From assembly GCA_002914845.1 (NCBI GenBank), contig JXTC01000294.1:135098-199097 (forward strand): a stretch of 64,000 nt of DNA, written 5' to 3'. Positions 47,367 to 58,697 of the stretch are shown here, one piece after another. The stretch is from Trema orientale. Taxonomy: Eukaryota; Streptophyta; Magnoliopsida; Rosales; Cannabaceae. The notes beneath the pieces are model-generated. The model searched no databases and was not told where the DNA came from. It worked only from the letters and a program-made list of their open reading frames with translations. The stretch's first letter is position 1. The number at the start of each line of letters is the position of its first letter. The translations under genes were made by a program, and so were the position numbers.

Positions 47367-50300
47367 TATGACATCTAGCTCCTCACATAATTAAGAGAGC
47401 CAATAATAAACATGCTCTAATTGCATATTAGGTATCTAGAAGTCACTAATACCAGTTTCATAAAAACATGCTCATTCATTATGTTATGTGCATTCACATA
47501 CATGTTATTGTACTAATAATTGCTGAAGTATTCCGATGCAGTGTAAAGGTTCAATACCCTCAGAAAGAGAGAGCTCGGTATGCTAAAAGAACAAAGGATA
47601 TAATTATGAAAGTAATACTATGTGCACATGCATTAAGATCGTACTTATTGATAACTTGGTCAAATAGTAATTTTTCGGTAAAATGCAAATTTCACGCACT
47701 TCGGAGCCGAATTCACTGTGTCTTTAGCGCGTCAAATAGGCTTAATTTAAGGTCTAGGACTCATTTATAATATTTTATATGTCGGCCCCAGGTAAGCACA
47801 AGGTGGCATTCAGGACACTAATTCGTATTTATTGCACTAAGCTAGCTTAGATTAAGCTTAATCGCGTAATGTTATTTTTGTGCATTCTAATAATTAAGTG
47901 CTAATACTATGTTTGCCATGTTAATTGGAGTATAATTGACTTTCTTTTTATGTTTAATGATTGGTTATAGGGCTAGGTTCCGCTAGATTACAATAAGATT
48001 GGCCATATGGGATTATAGGTCAAAGTATGATTAATTTTCACCTTCTAAGCTAGGTTTCACCATTTTAGTCTACACTTGGGTGTATAGGATGGACCAGCAA
48101 TGTGGTGAGTATGCTAAGGATGTTTTATAGCTGGACACATGGAAAGCAATGAGAAAAATACCCAAAATACCCCTTAGAATTTAAGTTACGCCATTTCTTA
48201 GCCATTAAGTATCACTTTTTGACCAAATCTGGTCATTTGCTTCCCCTTTCTCTCCAGCCACGACTTGAGCCTCTCCAATACCTTCCTACACTTCTCTCAA
48301 CTCCTCTTATCCATATCCAAGAGTTTCCAAGTGGTAGAACTCAAATTGGAGCTCTAGAAGGCAAGATAGACCAAAACTAGTCAAGGTAGCTCTACTAAGT
48401 TCTTCTTTATAGGTCTTGTCCTTTAATTTCAATTCTCTACTTGTTCCCAATTAAATATTGGTTTCATCAGGTCCTCTTAAGTTCAGAAATCCATTTCTAA
48501 GCCTTGGGAAATATCTATTTTATTTTTTTTAATTTTTAGTAGAATTGTTGAATTCTAGACTTGAGTTCTACAGAATTTAAATGGCAGCATCTTGGAAGAA
48601 AAGCTAAACTTAAGTCAAAGTTGGAAGCAACTTTGCTGCAGCAGTGTGCCGAAGCAATACTGAACAGTAGATTCTTTTTCCAGCTGGCATCTTTTACGCA
48701 CAGCAGGTGCTGACAGCTAATATTAAATACCAGCTAAGGAAAAATGAAGTAAAAGTGGTCCTCACTCCTTTATTTGGCTGACACGTGTATTAGGGTACCT
48801 TACTTACTCTAATATAAAAGGAAAAATGTACTGTAAGAAAAGAGGAGGGGAGTGGTGGCTGAGCTGAGAGAAAAATACAGAAAAGGAAAGATAGAAAGGG
48901 GAGGATAGTACAGATAAGAAAGGACGAAGAAGAGGAAGTACTAGTGCCAGGGAGCTCAAAATCGTCACTATTCCAGCTAGAACTTTCCTTTACTTCTTTC
49001 AATCTCTCTTGTATTTAATTTCTTTTTCTTTTTTTAAATTTTCTATAATCAATGGAATAGTTAGGGCTGCTGATTTTTAAGCCCCAGAATATGAGCTAAG
49101 TCTTTCTTAGCTGGGATTATGATGAATCTAAGATTGTAATGACAGATTAAATGTTGTTTTAATGTTTATAGTAATTTCCTCTTGTTCATTCAAGTGGACT
49201 TGGTTGTTAATTTCTTTTATCGCTTGGCCACCAATATTTAGGATAAATAAATTAGGTTTAATCTGGAAAGGTTAATCTTAGTTGGATCTAGCTTGAATGA
49301 TGCATGTTTCAAGTATCTCTTTAGTAGCTCTTTGAATTAGTAACGATATAGGAATATATTGTTGCCATGTATAACCCATTGAAAATTGATACAATAAATG
49401 GTGTTTTGAGAACTGGGTAAGCATAGGAATATGTTAAATCTGGTTTGAAGAACTTAAAACATAATAAATTCGGAAGATTATTATGTACAAATTGAATTTT
49501 CGGAAACTAGAGTGATTTTTCCATAAGCATTGCTGCAGCAATTAGACCCAAATTTGCAACCGAAGAGGATTCAATAATCCCAGCTTACTCCCATCATTGA
49601 TTTATAATCTCTTAATCAGATCGTGCTATTTTCTGCATAGTATTTACACTTCTATTTGCATCTGTTAGTTTCTACTATTTTATAACAAATTTTTATTCCT
49701 CATTCCTTAAACTAGCTTGCTTGACATTTAGATTTTACAAATAACTTGGTAATCAATTCCTGTGGAGATGATATTCAACTTACTACTATATTACTTGTTC
49801 GGCACACGCACTTGCGTAGCAATTACAAAATCCGCAACACTAACAAATGGGTTTTCAAACCATTGGGATCGAAGTTGAATTCAATACCGTCGTAACGCAA
49901 TAAAAATGAGGCAAATCAGAGCTTAAATGAAGAAATGGCACACCCGGGAAGCTGAGGCGCCAAACCAGTGGAAAAGTGGTGCTGGGGCGCCGAAAAGTGG
50001 CGCCGCAGTGCCAAGTCTAGGGAATTTTTGGTGCCGCAGCGCCACCGTTTGCATCCTATGTCAATAATTGACGGCCGAGATCAACTTTTTGACGATCTAA
50101 GGGTCCAGATTTGACCTGTCTTAGGTTTGCACGAGCTTCTTCTTTAAAACCCTATCTTTGGGGTTGAAAGGGGCATGTTGGGATAGAGAGAAAGAGAAGG
50201 AGGCAGCCACGAAGCATAAGAAGAAGAAGATAGACTCCAAGTCTCCATTTCTTGATCTCCTCCACAACATCAACACCATTCTTTGTTCATACCATCTTTT

Positions 50301-52547
50301 CTTCATTTTCTTGTGAGTTTTTCTTTGTATTTTTCATATTTAGAGAGTGATATTATTGAGAGCAAATATTTGAGAGGGGAATCAAGAGAGCAAGGACCAA
50401 CCTTGGAGGAGGATATTGACAACCTCCATTAATACCTTCAAGCTCTTTAAAGAGGGGGAATTCTAAAACTCTTTTCTCTTTGATATTTTATATTTCTTAA
50501 ATTCATTGTATGAAAATGTTATTGTTTTCAATTTGTACCAGTTTGGTGGAGATAGAAGGCAAGAACACTAGCAAAGACTCAAACTAGTCAAGGTGAGGTT
50601 TATGTTGGATTTTGAATTTGTAATGAGTTTCCTTTATTTCGGCTCTTAAACCTAAGCTATTATTTGATGAATAATGGTCCTAAGAACCCTTATGTATTGC
50701 TGAAAACATAAAATTTAAGTGGAGGATTAATGTTAAACCTAAAGCCTCAAAGTTTGTTATTTATGGAGTTAAGTATTTTTATGTGTAATAGATTAAGTTT
50801 TCTATATTTGTAATATGATTTTTTAATTTTGGACTGTATATCTTATTGATCCTATTGTCTATTACACTCAATTGGTGGCTACTTGTGATGACACATAAAT
50901 ATAAAAGTGGTTTTAAACTTGTTTAAGCTGAAAAAGAGTTCAAGTGCACTTAAATTGTTCTAAGTGATCCTTTTGATGTGTATATATGGGAATTGGATTG
51001 TTAATTGTTATTGCAGGTTTAAAACCATAATTTTAATCATGTGGGAATGTCCTAAAAATAGGAGAGGTGCTGTCCAAATGTTTTTAAAATGAAATGGTAC
51101 CATTTAGGAGCAAATGGTCTAGTTTCTTTTACAAAATGATGTGCCATTTTGGATCATTTTGTGTTAATGAACTAGCATTCATATTTTAATACTTTTGAAC
51201 AGTTTTTCAATGCTAGTTATTGATTGTCAAGTGCCTTAGGTGATTTATATGCTTCCGAGTCATTTTAAGATCAAGTTTCTTAATTTGGTGAAAGTTGTCA
51301 TTTCGGACTTGTTCAAGTATTTTAATGCATTCTTTTTGTAAAATGTGCATCATGAGTAATAGTAATTTATAACAGGTAATTAGCACACCAATCTCTAGAG
51401 GATATTGACTCTTTCTCCTATCAATTCCTATTCAGGACACGAGGTAAGTAAAGTACTCAACTGCAACACAAGAATTATGTGCTATATAAGTATCTATTAT
51501 GTTTCCATGTTTTGCATTTATTCTAGTTATGAGTATGACCATTGGCATTTTGATTTCAGCATATATATGCTTAGTAATTTTAGTGTGGTATTATTATGTA
51601 CACCATGCATGTTTTATGAAAAAGTTTAAGAAGGGTAATATGATTTATGAAATGCCTTAGTATTATTGTGTAAAATTATTTTATCATAGAGAAGTTAAGA
51701 CCAGGTAACTTTCAGAAGGTTTTGTGTCAGTGTTACGGAGAAGCGGGATAAATATTTACAGTTTCAGAGTAGCAGCCCCAGGAGAGGGGCAAGTGTGACA
51801 GGATTAGTCATAAGGTTTGCCACAATATTCCTCCTCCAAGTTATATAATAGACTAAACTACAGTCTCGGGCCGCCTTATCTCTTGAGCTCGACGGGGTAA
51901 CGATGGAATAAGGTTAGTAACGAGCCCCACTGTCGTAAGAGCAGGCGGGAGGAGAGCCCATGGGATATCATTAATTCATGAAGCCTTGCAGGCACAGTGC
52001 TGAACCAGACAGTGGGCACAAGATGGGAAAAGGTCTAAAGGAAATTATTTATTCTGAAATATTTAAGCAAGCACGGTCATACATTTAATTCATGTCATTG
52101 AGCAACATGTCATCCATTACTTTACTTACTAAGTTGTAGCTCATTGTAGTCTTGTGTTGCAGGTAATGATTAAAATGACAGTCTGAGCTTGTGAGCTGGA
52201 GTAGAGGCCCAACCTTTGTATTGTACATATGGATATTTTGACCACATATGGGGGCCTAGTTTGTGTATTTTGGGATGTTTTGCAGTCTCTCAATAAAGTT
52301 ATTTTTGGTTCGTCTCTTTTGGTACCTATTTACCATCTTTCGTTTTGTAATATATGTATATATTGATCCACACTATGTTTGTAAGTAAGGTCAGCTATCC
52401 ATAAAGTTTTAAAGAAAATAAAAAGTTCAAATTAGCCCGTATTTTTGGAATATTGAATACAGGATTATTTTCCAAAAGTAACACCTTGTAAATAAAAAGT
52501 TAGTAAATCCCCACTAGTAGTATGTGGATAAAAGAAAGGGCATTACA
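47367..52547 (+). repeat. Right TK-A LTR, with a foreign block inside
   Basis: Begins after the polypurine tract AAGGAGGAGGGGA (47,353-47,365) and ends GGGCATTACA at 52,547, before CCTTA. LTR sequence covers 47,367 to about 48,511 and about 50,539-52,547. The two parts meet without loss when compared with the solo LTR near 37,300. The interval between holds Athila and ATH-C LTR pieces. GC-rich block about 51,720-52,030. Confidence 0.85.
48511..50538 (+). mobile_element. Block of Athila LTR + ATH-C LTR pieces inside a TK-A LTR
   Basis: 48,511-49,838 is the Athila LTR from about base 135 to its end (CCGCAACA), with G-box 48,782-48,787 and TATAAAAG 48,813-48,820. 49,840-50,538 is the middle of an ATH-C LTR on the plus strand, matching 56,250-56,960 in reverse, with a cluster of GGCGCC motifs. 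There are no LTR ends at the outer borders and no target repeat, so this is not a simple insertion. The missing neighbours of both pieces meet at 54,324/54,325. Confidence 0.75.
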
Positions 52548-54191
52548 CCTTACCTAGTCAATGAAGAAAAGTTGCACAATACAGGTGAAATAGATGCCAT
52601 TGCCGTGGCCCGAATTGCCCAAAAAGGACCAGCCAATTGAACCCATCGACCCTCATCAAGCAGACCTGCTGCAGTGTCCAGCAGCAGCACCAATGGTGAT
52701 ATCCTTCAGCAGCTGAGATCCCTAGAGCAGCTAGTGAGCCAACAGGAGATACAGCAATACTAGCTGATGTCCATGCTACAATAATCTCACAAGCAGCAAC
52801 AGCAATACTGGACTTATGCGAAGGAAAGGGACAATGTCCTGAAAAAGTCCCTGTAGAAGAACTTCACCAAACCTATTCCAATTTTCCCTGCTTTTCCAGA
52901 AGAAATACTTCAGGACTTGGACAATGAGGATGGGGTAGAATCTGATGAAGATGGGTCCAATAGAGCTGCGGAGTAACTGTGACAGGGAGTTTTCACCTCT
53001 TTACCTTTCCTTTTTATTTCTTTATTTGTTTTTCAGTGTGTGTTGCAGCGGGGACACTGCTTGTTTCAAGTTTGGGGGTGATTGGTAGCTTATCTGTTTT
53101 CTCGTTATCTGTTTTTAGTTTCTTTTGAGTGTTTTGTGGGTCAATCAGGTCGTTGTGTGTGGTTGTTTGTTAATTTCGTTTGTGTTTTGCTACTCTGGTG
53201 TGCTGTAGCATGGTGTTTTTATGAAATTTTTGTTACTCCAATATTTTCAGCTTATGAGATGAATTGCTATGACTTGAATATTGGGAATATTTGTTTCAGC
53301 TTGCTCTTAGATGTGAAATTTCTAATTTTTCTTTGCACTAGAGCTATGGGTTAGAGGACTTTAGGAAAGCTTAGGAAATCTTGAATCATTGTGAGGGCTT
53401 AAGGTTCTAGAACTAATTTTGTGAATCTTTTGAGGCGAAGTTTAGGAGACCAAACAGGGAGGACTTAGTGTAGGCATAATACATTGAAAGTAAGATGAGC
53501 TTAAGTTTGGGAGAGTATACTGCATTTATTCAAAAAAAAAAAAAGAAGCAGTGATAAAAATAATGAATATTGCATTGTACTGGACCACCAGTAACATGAG
53601 CTCTATGTATACCTTTGCGTCAAATAGTAGTCTTGAACATGAGTATGCTGCAACAACTCTAGAAGTGATGTTGCTGAGTAACCGGGTGCCTTCATCACCA
53701 ATGTTGGCATTCGCATAAAAAGGCATTGTGACATCTTAGTGTCAATAAATAAAAAGAAAAAAAAAAAAGAGTCCTCAAATTAAGCTCAGTGGTGCAAATT
53801 TGTGAAAGCCTTATAAGTCTTAAGTGTTTGGTTGACTTGCATTAGTGGAGAGGGATTTACAAGATCATCTTATGGAACCAGCAAATTAGGCCTAATGATC
53901 ATGTTTTGATATGACTGGAGTGATCCAAGGAATTCTGACCATAGTTTCCACACACACACCAAAGAAAAAATCACATGTAGAAGTAAGTTTGCAACGAATT
54001 GAACTACTATTAGAGGAGGGGTGATTCTGATTATAGGTTGAAGACTGAGGAGTAGAACAGAGAACTGAGGAATGATTTTCCTTCTGTTAGTAAACCAGAA
54101 CTCTTTTGTGTCTTTTGCATCTTTGTGTCTTTTGTGTGTCATTTTTCTTTGTTTTGTCACTCGAGGACGAGTAACAATATAAGTTTGGAGG
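52548..54191 (+). mobile_element. ATH-2, right piece: 3' reading region end and 3' non-coding
   Basis: Starts with the CCTTA target repeat (52,548-52,552) and continues the Athila 3' reading region (parallel to 40,322-40,745), then the non-coding 3' stretch. Polypurine-like tracts lie near 53,069-53,080, 53,504-53,515 and 54,179-54,190. It differs from ATH-1 at many sites throughout, in keeping with an older copy. Broken. Confidence 0.8.
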
Positions 54192-54324
54192 TATGAAAAT
54201 AGAGTTATCTTGTGTGTTTTTAGTCTTAGGATAGTTATTTTAAAGGAATAAATATCTAGTTTAGGTGCTTTTATTTACTTTATTTTGGTCTTTGGTATTT
54301 CTGATGTTTAAGATCTAATTTAGT
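54192..54324 (+). repeat. ATH-2 3' LTR, first ~135 bases
   Basis: Matches the first ~150 bases of the ATH-1 LTRs, up to AAGATCTAATTTAGT, where it meets ATH-C LTR sequence. The continuation of this LTR is what is found at 48,511. Confidence 0.75.
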
Positions 54325-54975
54325 AATCCATTGTTGAGTTATTAGTTTTATCTTGTGCATATTGCTTCTATTTAATTTATCACAAAATAGATTTTTGAGT
54401 GAAACCTTTATGAACTTGGGAAGGGAAATTTAGGTTTGGACATAGGTAGAACAACATAAGATTACCTAGTTTGGGGTAAGTTTGTGTAGGATAGGAATAT
54501 ACCTATGTGACTTGTGCAACCTTTGTGTGAGAATAACTAAACTGAATGAATCTAGTTAATTTATGTTAGGAGTAACATATTAGCTTGTCTAGATGTTTTC
54601 ACTTATGTCTTAAGAAAGAGTTTGTGAATACATTCGAATTCTCGGTTGACAACTCTAGTGGATTAATTAGTGTAAGAGGGGAATTAGGATATTGTGCATT
54701 TAAACTGTGTTTAGGGAATTAGAAAATCTAGACATTTTTCTTATTGCTTACTTTTATTCATTTTGCATGCTAGTTTAGTTGCTTTGTTTTATTTCTTTAA
54801 AATCAGTATTTCGGTTGTTTGGATAAAGTTAGGGTTGAGATAATTTTGATACTTTGCATTGAATTAGAAATCAATCCTCGTGGGTTCGACACTCTACTTC
54901 CATATCTATATTACTTGTGACCGTGTGTACTTGCACGGGAGTGTGTGATTTTATAGTTGCACATTCCAACCAACA
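54325..54975 (+). mobile_element. ATH-C LTR fragment, 3' part, plus strand
   Basis: Matches 170-632 and the reverse of 55,588-56,150, ending ...CCAACCAACA. Right of this end there is no primer site; instead the minus-strand gag-like fragment begins. Confidence 0.75.
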
Positions 54976-55587
54976 GCATACATCCGTTCTTCTTATGTAG
55001 TGCTCAAGCACCTCCTCCAATAATGGCTTCTCCACTTGTATATGTGGTTTATGATGAAACTCCGATGTGAACATAGGCTCGTGGAAATTTGGTGATGGGT
55101 ATTGATTGTTGCACCAAGAGTAATCATGGTATGCCTCCCAACTCGGATTGTCGAAATTTGAGTGCGGATAGCTTTGTTGCATATGGCTATTAGCAACAAA
55201 GTGTACCGGTTGCAAGTTATATGGGCATCCTTCTCTTGGGTGGCTTCCTCCACATAATTTGCAATTCATGAATGGACAATGGGAAGCTTACGTACTCAAG
55301 GTATCTACCTTCTTGGTCAATTCACTCACTTGAGCGGTCAACTCCATGATTACTAATTTTTTGTTCACTTCGCTCAATTGAGTGCTCAAAGCCACGAGAG
55401 ATTCATGCCATTGTTGATTGGTATCCATCATGTCTCCACCTCTATAATAATCATAGTATGCCATCGAAAAAACACCTAAAACAAAAATTAAATAAATAAA
55501 TGAAAAGTTTGAATTAAAGCTAGAATCGATTGGTATTAATATTAACAAGAATTAATATTTCAATCTCCGACAACGGCGCCAAAAACT
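54976..55587 (-). pseudogene. Fossil ATH-C leader and gag-like fragment, minus strand
   Basis: Read on the minus strand: the primer site (about 55,562-55,580, TGGCGCCGTTGTCGGAGATT) lies a few bases after the LTR end. A leader follows, then a gag-like stretch with MAYYDYYRGG, a short coiled-coil-like helix (STQLSEVNKKLVIMELTAQV), a CCHC knuckle CKLCGGSHPREGC (about 55,225-55,263) and a Tyr/Asn/His-rich tail ending LLEEVLEHYIRRTD. No capsid domain is seen between leader and knuckle. A fossil of an Athila relative, possibly a non-autonomous type; it ends against a plus-strand LTR. Confidence 0.65.
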
Positions 55588-57120
55588 TGTTGGTTAGAAT
55601 GTGCAACTATAAATTATACTCACACACTCCCGTGCAAGTGCTCACAGTCACAAGTAATATAGATTTAGGAGTTAGAGTGTCCGAAGATTGATTACTAAGT
55701 CTAAGCTAAGTATTAAAATTTGTCAATCCTAACTTTATCCAAACAACTGAAATATAGCAACCATACTTTAAACACACAATCTCCTAATTTCCTTCTTACA
55801 TTAATGAATCCACTAGAGTTTTTAACCGAGAATTCAAATGTATTCACAAACTCCTTTCCAAGACATAAGTGAAAATACCTAGACAAGCTAATATGTTACT
55901 CCTAATATAAATTGACTAGATTCATTAAGTTTAATTATTCTCACATAAAGGTTGCACAAGTCACATAGGTATATTCCTATCCTATGCAAACTTACCCCAA
56001 ACTAGGTAATCTTATGTTGTTTTACCTAAGTCCAAACCCAAATTTCCCTTTCCAAGTTCATAAAAGTTTCACCCAATAATCCATTTAGTGATCAATTAAA
56101 TAGAAGCAATAGGCATAAGATAAAACAAATAACTCAACAATGGATTCTATTAATGAAAGAAGAGAAATAAGCAATCAAAATACTAGGTTGGTTCGCATAG
56201 TAAAACTAGACAAAAAAAGAATTTAGTTCATGTTATAAACTGAGAACAATAAAATTTTAATACAATAAATTCAAGAAATACAAAATATCAAAGAGAAAAG
56301 AGTCTTAGAATTCCCCCTCTTTGAAGAGCTTGAAGGTGTCAATGGAGGTTGTCAATCTCCTCCTCCAAGGTTAGTTCTTGCTCTCTTGATTCCTCTCTCA
56401 AATATTTACTCTCAATAATATCACTCTCTAAATATGGAAAATACAAAGAAAAACTCACAAGAAAATGAAGAAAAGATGGTATGAACAAAGAAAGATGTTG
56501 ATGTTGTAGATGAAATCAAGAAATGGAGGATTGGAGCATATCTTCTTCTTCTTCTTTTCCTTCCATGGCTGCCTCCCTCTCTTTCTTTCTATCCCAACAA
56601 GCCTCTTTCAACCCTAAAGATAGGATTTTAAAGAGGTGCCTCGTACAAACCTAAGGTAGGCTGAATTTGAAACCTTCGATTGTCAAAAAGTTGATCTCGA
56701 CCGTCAATTATTGACTCAGGATGCAGTGGGTGGCGCCGCGGCGCCATTTTTAGTGCTACGGTGCCAAAAGTTCTCGAGAGTTGGCGCTGTGGCGCCACTT
56801 TTGGTGCCTCAGTGCCATTTTTCTGCTAGTTTAGTGCCTCGGCTTCCTAGGTGCATCATTTCTTCATTTGAGCTCCAATTTGCCTCATTTTTGTTGCGTT
56901 ATGACCGTATCGGATTGAACTTTGATTCTAATAGTTTAAAAAATCCATTTTTGAGGTACAAATTAATTTCATTTTGCATGAAACACCTTTGTTTTATTCA
57001 TCTATATACATAAACAAGCAAAACATCAAAACAACAAGAAAACAATTGAAACAACTTAAAATAAACAAGAACATAGCAAAACTTAAGGTATAGTAGTACT
57101 TGATAACTCTATTTTTATGG
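55588..57120 (-). mobile_element. ATH-C 5' LTR, minus strand, about 1.53 kb
   Basis: The left border TGTTGG (LTR 3' end on the minus strand) adjoins the primer site. The right border is near 57,120, where the minus strand shows the Athila-like start with the ATAGAGTTATC arm. The length is close to the ATH-1 LTR. It contains a GC-rich cluster with GGCGCC motifs (56,730-56,830) and runs of CTTCTT. The exact right edge is uncertain because no clean target repeat is visible. Confidence 0.75.
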
Positions 57121-58540
57121 ACTTAATAGCATTATTCTTGGATTTATTGTAATATGGGCAGTAATTCGTTGTATCACCCCATAATCATAATTTTAAAAAT
57201 AAGTACAAAAAAATCACATAGACTAATCACATTATAATCCAATATTTTTCAACAATTTATCAAACCATCGTATTATTCATGATTTTTCATAAATTAGTCA
57301 TAATGCACATTTAAATCGAAATAGGTATAAAACTAGGTAATTGAACCCCTACCTCGAGATTGTAGCTATACCAAGCTATTGACATTCGTAGAATTTTCCG
57401 TTGGTCGAATTGGTGCTCGAGAGGTGATTTCAGAAATCTCGTCCTCTTACTTTAAAAGCTGACTTTTTCAACGGAGCCTCAAATTGTAAAACGGACTTCA
57501 CCACAATGTTCCTAGCATCCAAAATAGCTAGGTTAAATATATAACTCGACTAATTTGAGTTCAGGCCAAAACCCAAACCTTGGAACGCAAAACAAGACTA
57601 TTTATGAGCCTCGTGTCTCAAAATTCGTGCCACGTTGGAACATATCAATATTATATATCAAAACTCGTTTCTCGACCTTACTAAATCCGAATTTGAGGTT
57701 AATCTTTGTTTCGAGGTCCAGAGCCTTAATTGGGCCTTAATTTCCGAAAGTTACAAAAATACCACTTTTTCAAAAATATTTGCAGAAATAGCAACTTTAC
57801 TGGTTATTTGTAAAAATACCATCTTTTATAAATATTTTAGAAAATACCACTTTTCTTAATTCGGACTGAGGCCCAATCTCAATAGTATCAGACTTTCAGC
57901 CCAATACGGTATTGGTTTGCAAAAATATGAGTTTTTGGCCCGAATTAGAAAAATATCACATTTTTCAATTCAAAAATTATCCTGTCTCCAGATTTCGATT
58001 CTTCATAACACCACTATATTTATTCATAATTCGATCACCTCTATCACCTCATATAATTTTCACGGCCATAATAATTATTTCACAAAAATAATTATAAAAA
58101 AGCCATAATTATATGTTAAAAAATGATGGAATTCTCATCAGAGTCAACTCAAGTTAAATCGACGATAACAACTAGCTGGACTAGATCAGCGACGTCGAGT
58201 GGAGGCTGCATGTGCCAGAGTGAGCAGAAACGATGACCGGTGATGGACTTTTGGCCAGAAAACTCGTGGTTGACGTTGTCGTCGTCGGCTTCTAACGTTG
58301 CCGTTGTTGCTCGATGGCTGGCGGGACTAGGTGGCAAACGATCGTTGGTAGCTTGAGTTTCACATGAGTAGGTGCCTCAGTGGCAGTGAACACCGGTACG
58401 GTGGTGGTGGCAGTGGCGACTAATAGAGCTTTGGCTCTTATTTTTAGTCATGAGAGGGGGGGTCTCTTTTAAAGAGATCTGATCTCTCTCTTTTTTTTTG
58501 TTTTTTAATGTGTTGAGAACGATCTAGAATCAACTTTAAA
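57121..58540 (-). mobile_element. TK-D LTR fragment, minus strand
   Basis: 57,130-57,650 matches 62,150-62,680 on the same strand (for example AAAATAGCTAGGTTA and the GGAGCCTCAAATTG/AAGCCTCAAATTG stretch). Further right lies an AT-rich stretch and then a GC-rich stretch at 58,140-58,440, including an open minus-strand run at 58,149-58,337 that I read as LTR and not as a gene. No coding domain. Confidence 0.55.
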
Positions 58541-58697
58541 ATGGGCGAACAATGGGATGATTGGAGTATAAATAGAGAAGGATTTATACTTTTAAAAGAG
58601 AAGCTAGTCGTAGCCAATGATCCTTATCTTAGAGAGAATATTTTGACTGTGGCTCATAAGTCAAAATTTATAATACATCCTGGTAGCACAAAGATGT
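58541..58697 (+). pseudogene. Scrap of Ty3/gypsy integrase zinc-binding domain
   Basis: An open stretch with LRENILTVAHKSKFIIHPGS and then TKM, the histidine half of the integrase HHCC zinc-binding block in Tekay-type elements (compare HNTLYSVHPGTTKMYND near 24,098-24,150). It is cut at the right by the TK-D LTR, so only a fragment remains. Confidence 0.65.

Larger units (their letters stand above)
19144..52547 (+). mobile_element. TK-A element (Tekay-type), expanded by nested insertions
   Basis: Outer edges TGTGATATCC (19,144) and GGGCATTACA (52,547), flanked by perfect 5-bp repeats CCTTA at 19,139-19,143 and 52,548-52,552. Parts: left LTR 19,144-19,537 and 26,780-28,383; primer site 28,387-28,398; gag from 28,555, interrupted at 29,177-43,489 by ATH-1; zinc knuckle near 43,848-43,889; protease DSGA near 44,029-44,067; reverse transcriptase about 44,590-45,090; RNase H about 45,430-45,800; integrase about 45,970-46,900; chromodomain-like tail about 47,180-47,320; polypurine tract 47,353-47,365; right LTR 47,367-52,547 with a foreign block inside. 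A fossil with roughly six to ten breaks besides the insertions. Confidence 0.85.

Noticed and set aside
58149-58337. GC-rich minus-strand open stretch that might be a host exon
   Set aside because: It sits inside TK-D LTR sequence; similar GC-rich stretches occur in the transcribed part of related LTRs, and it has no domain.
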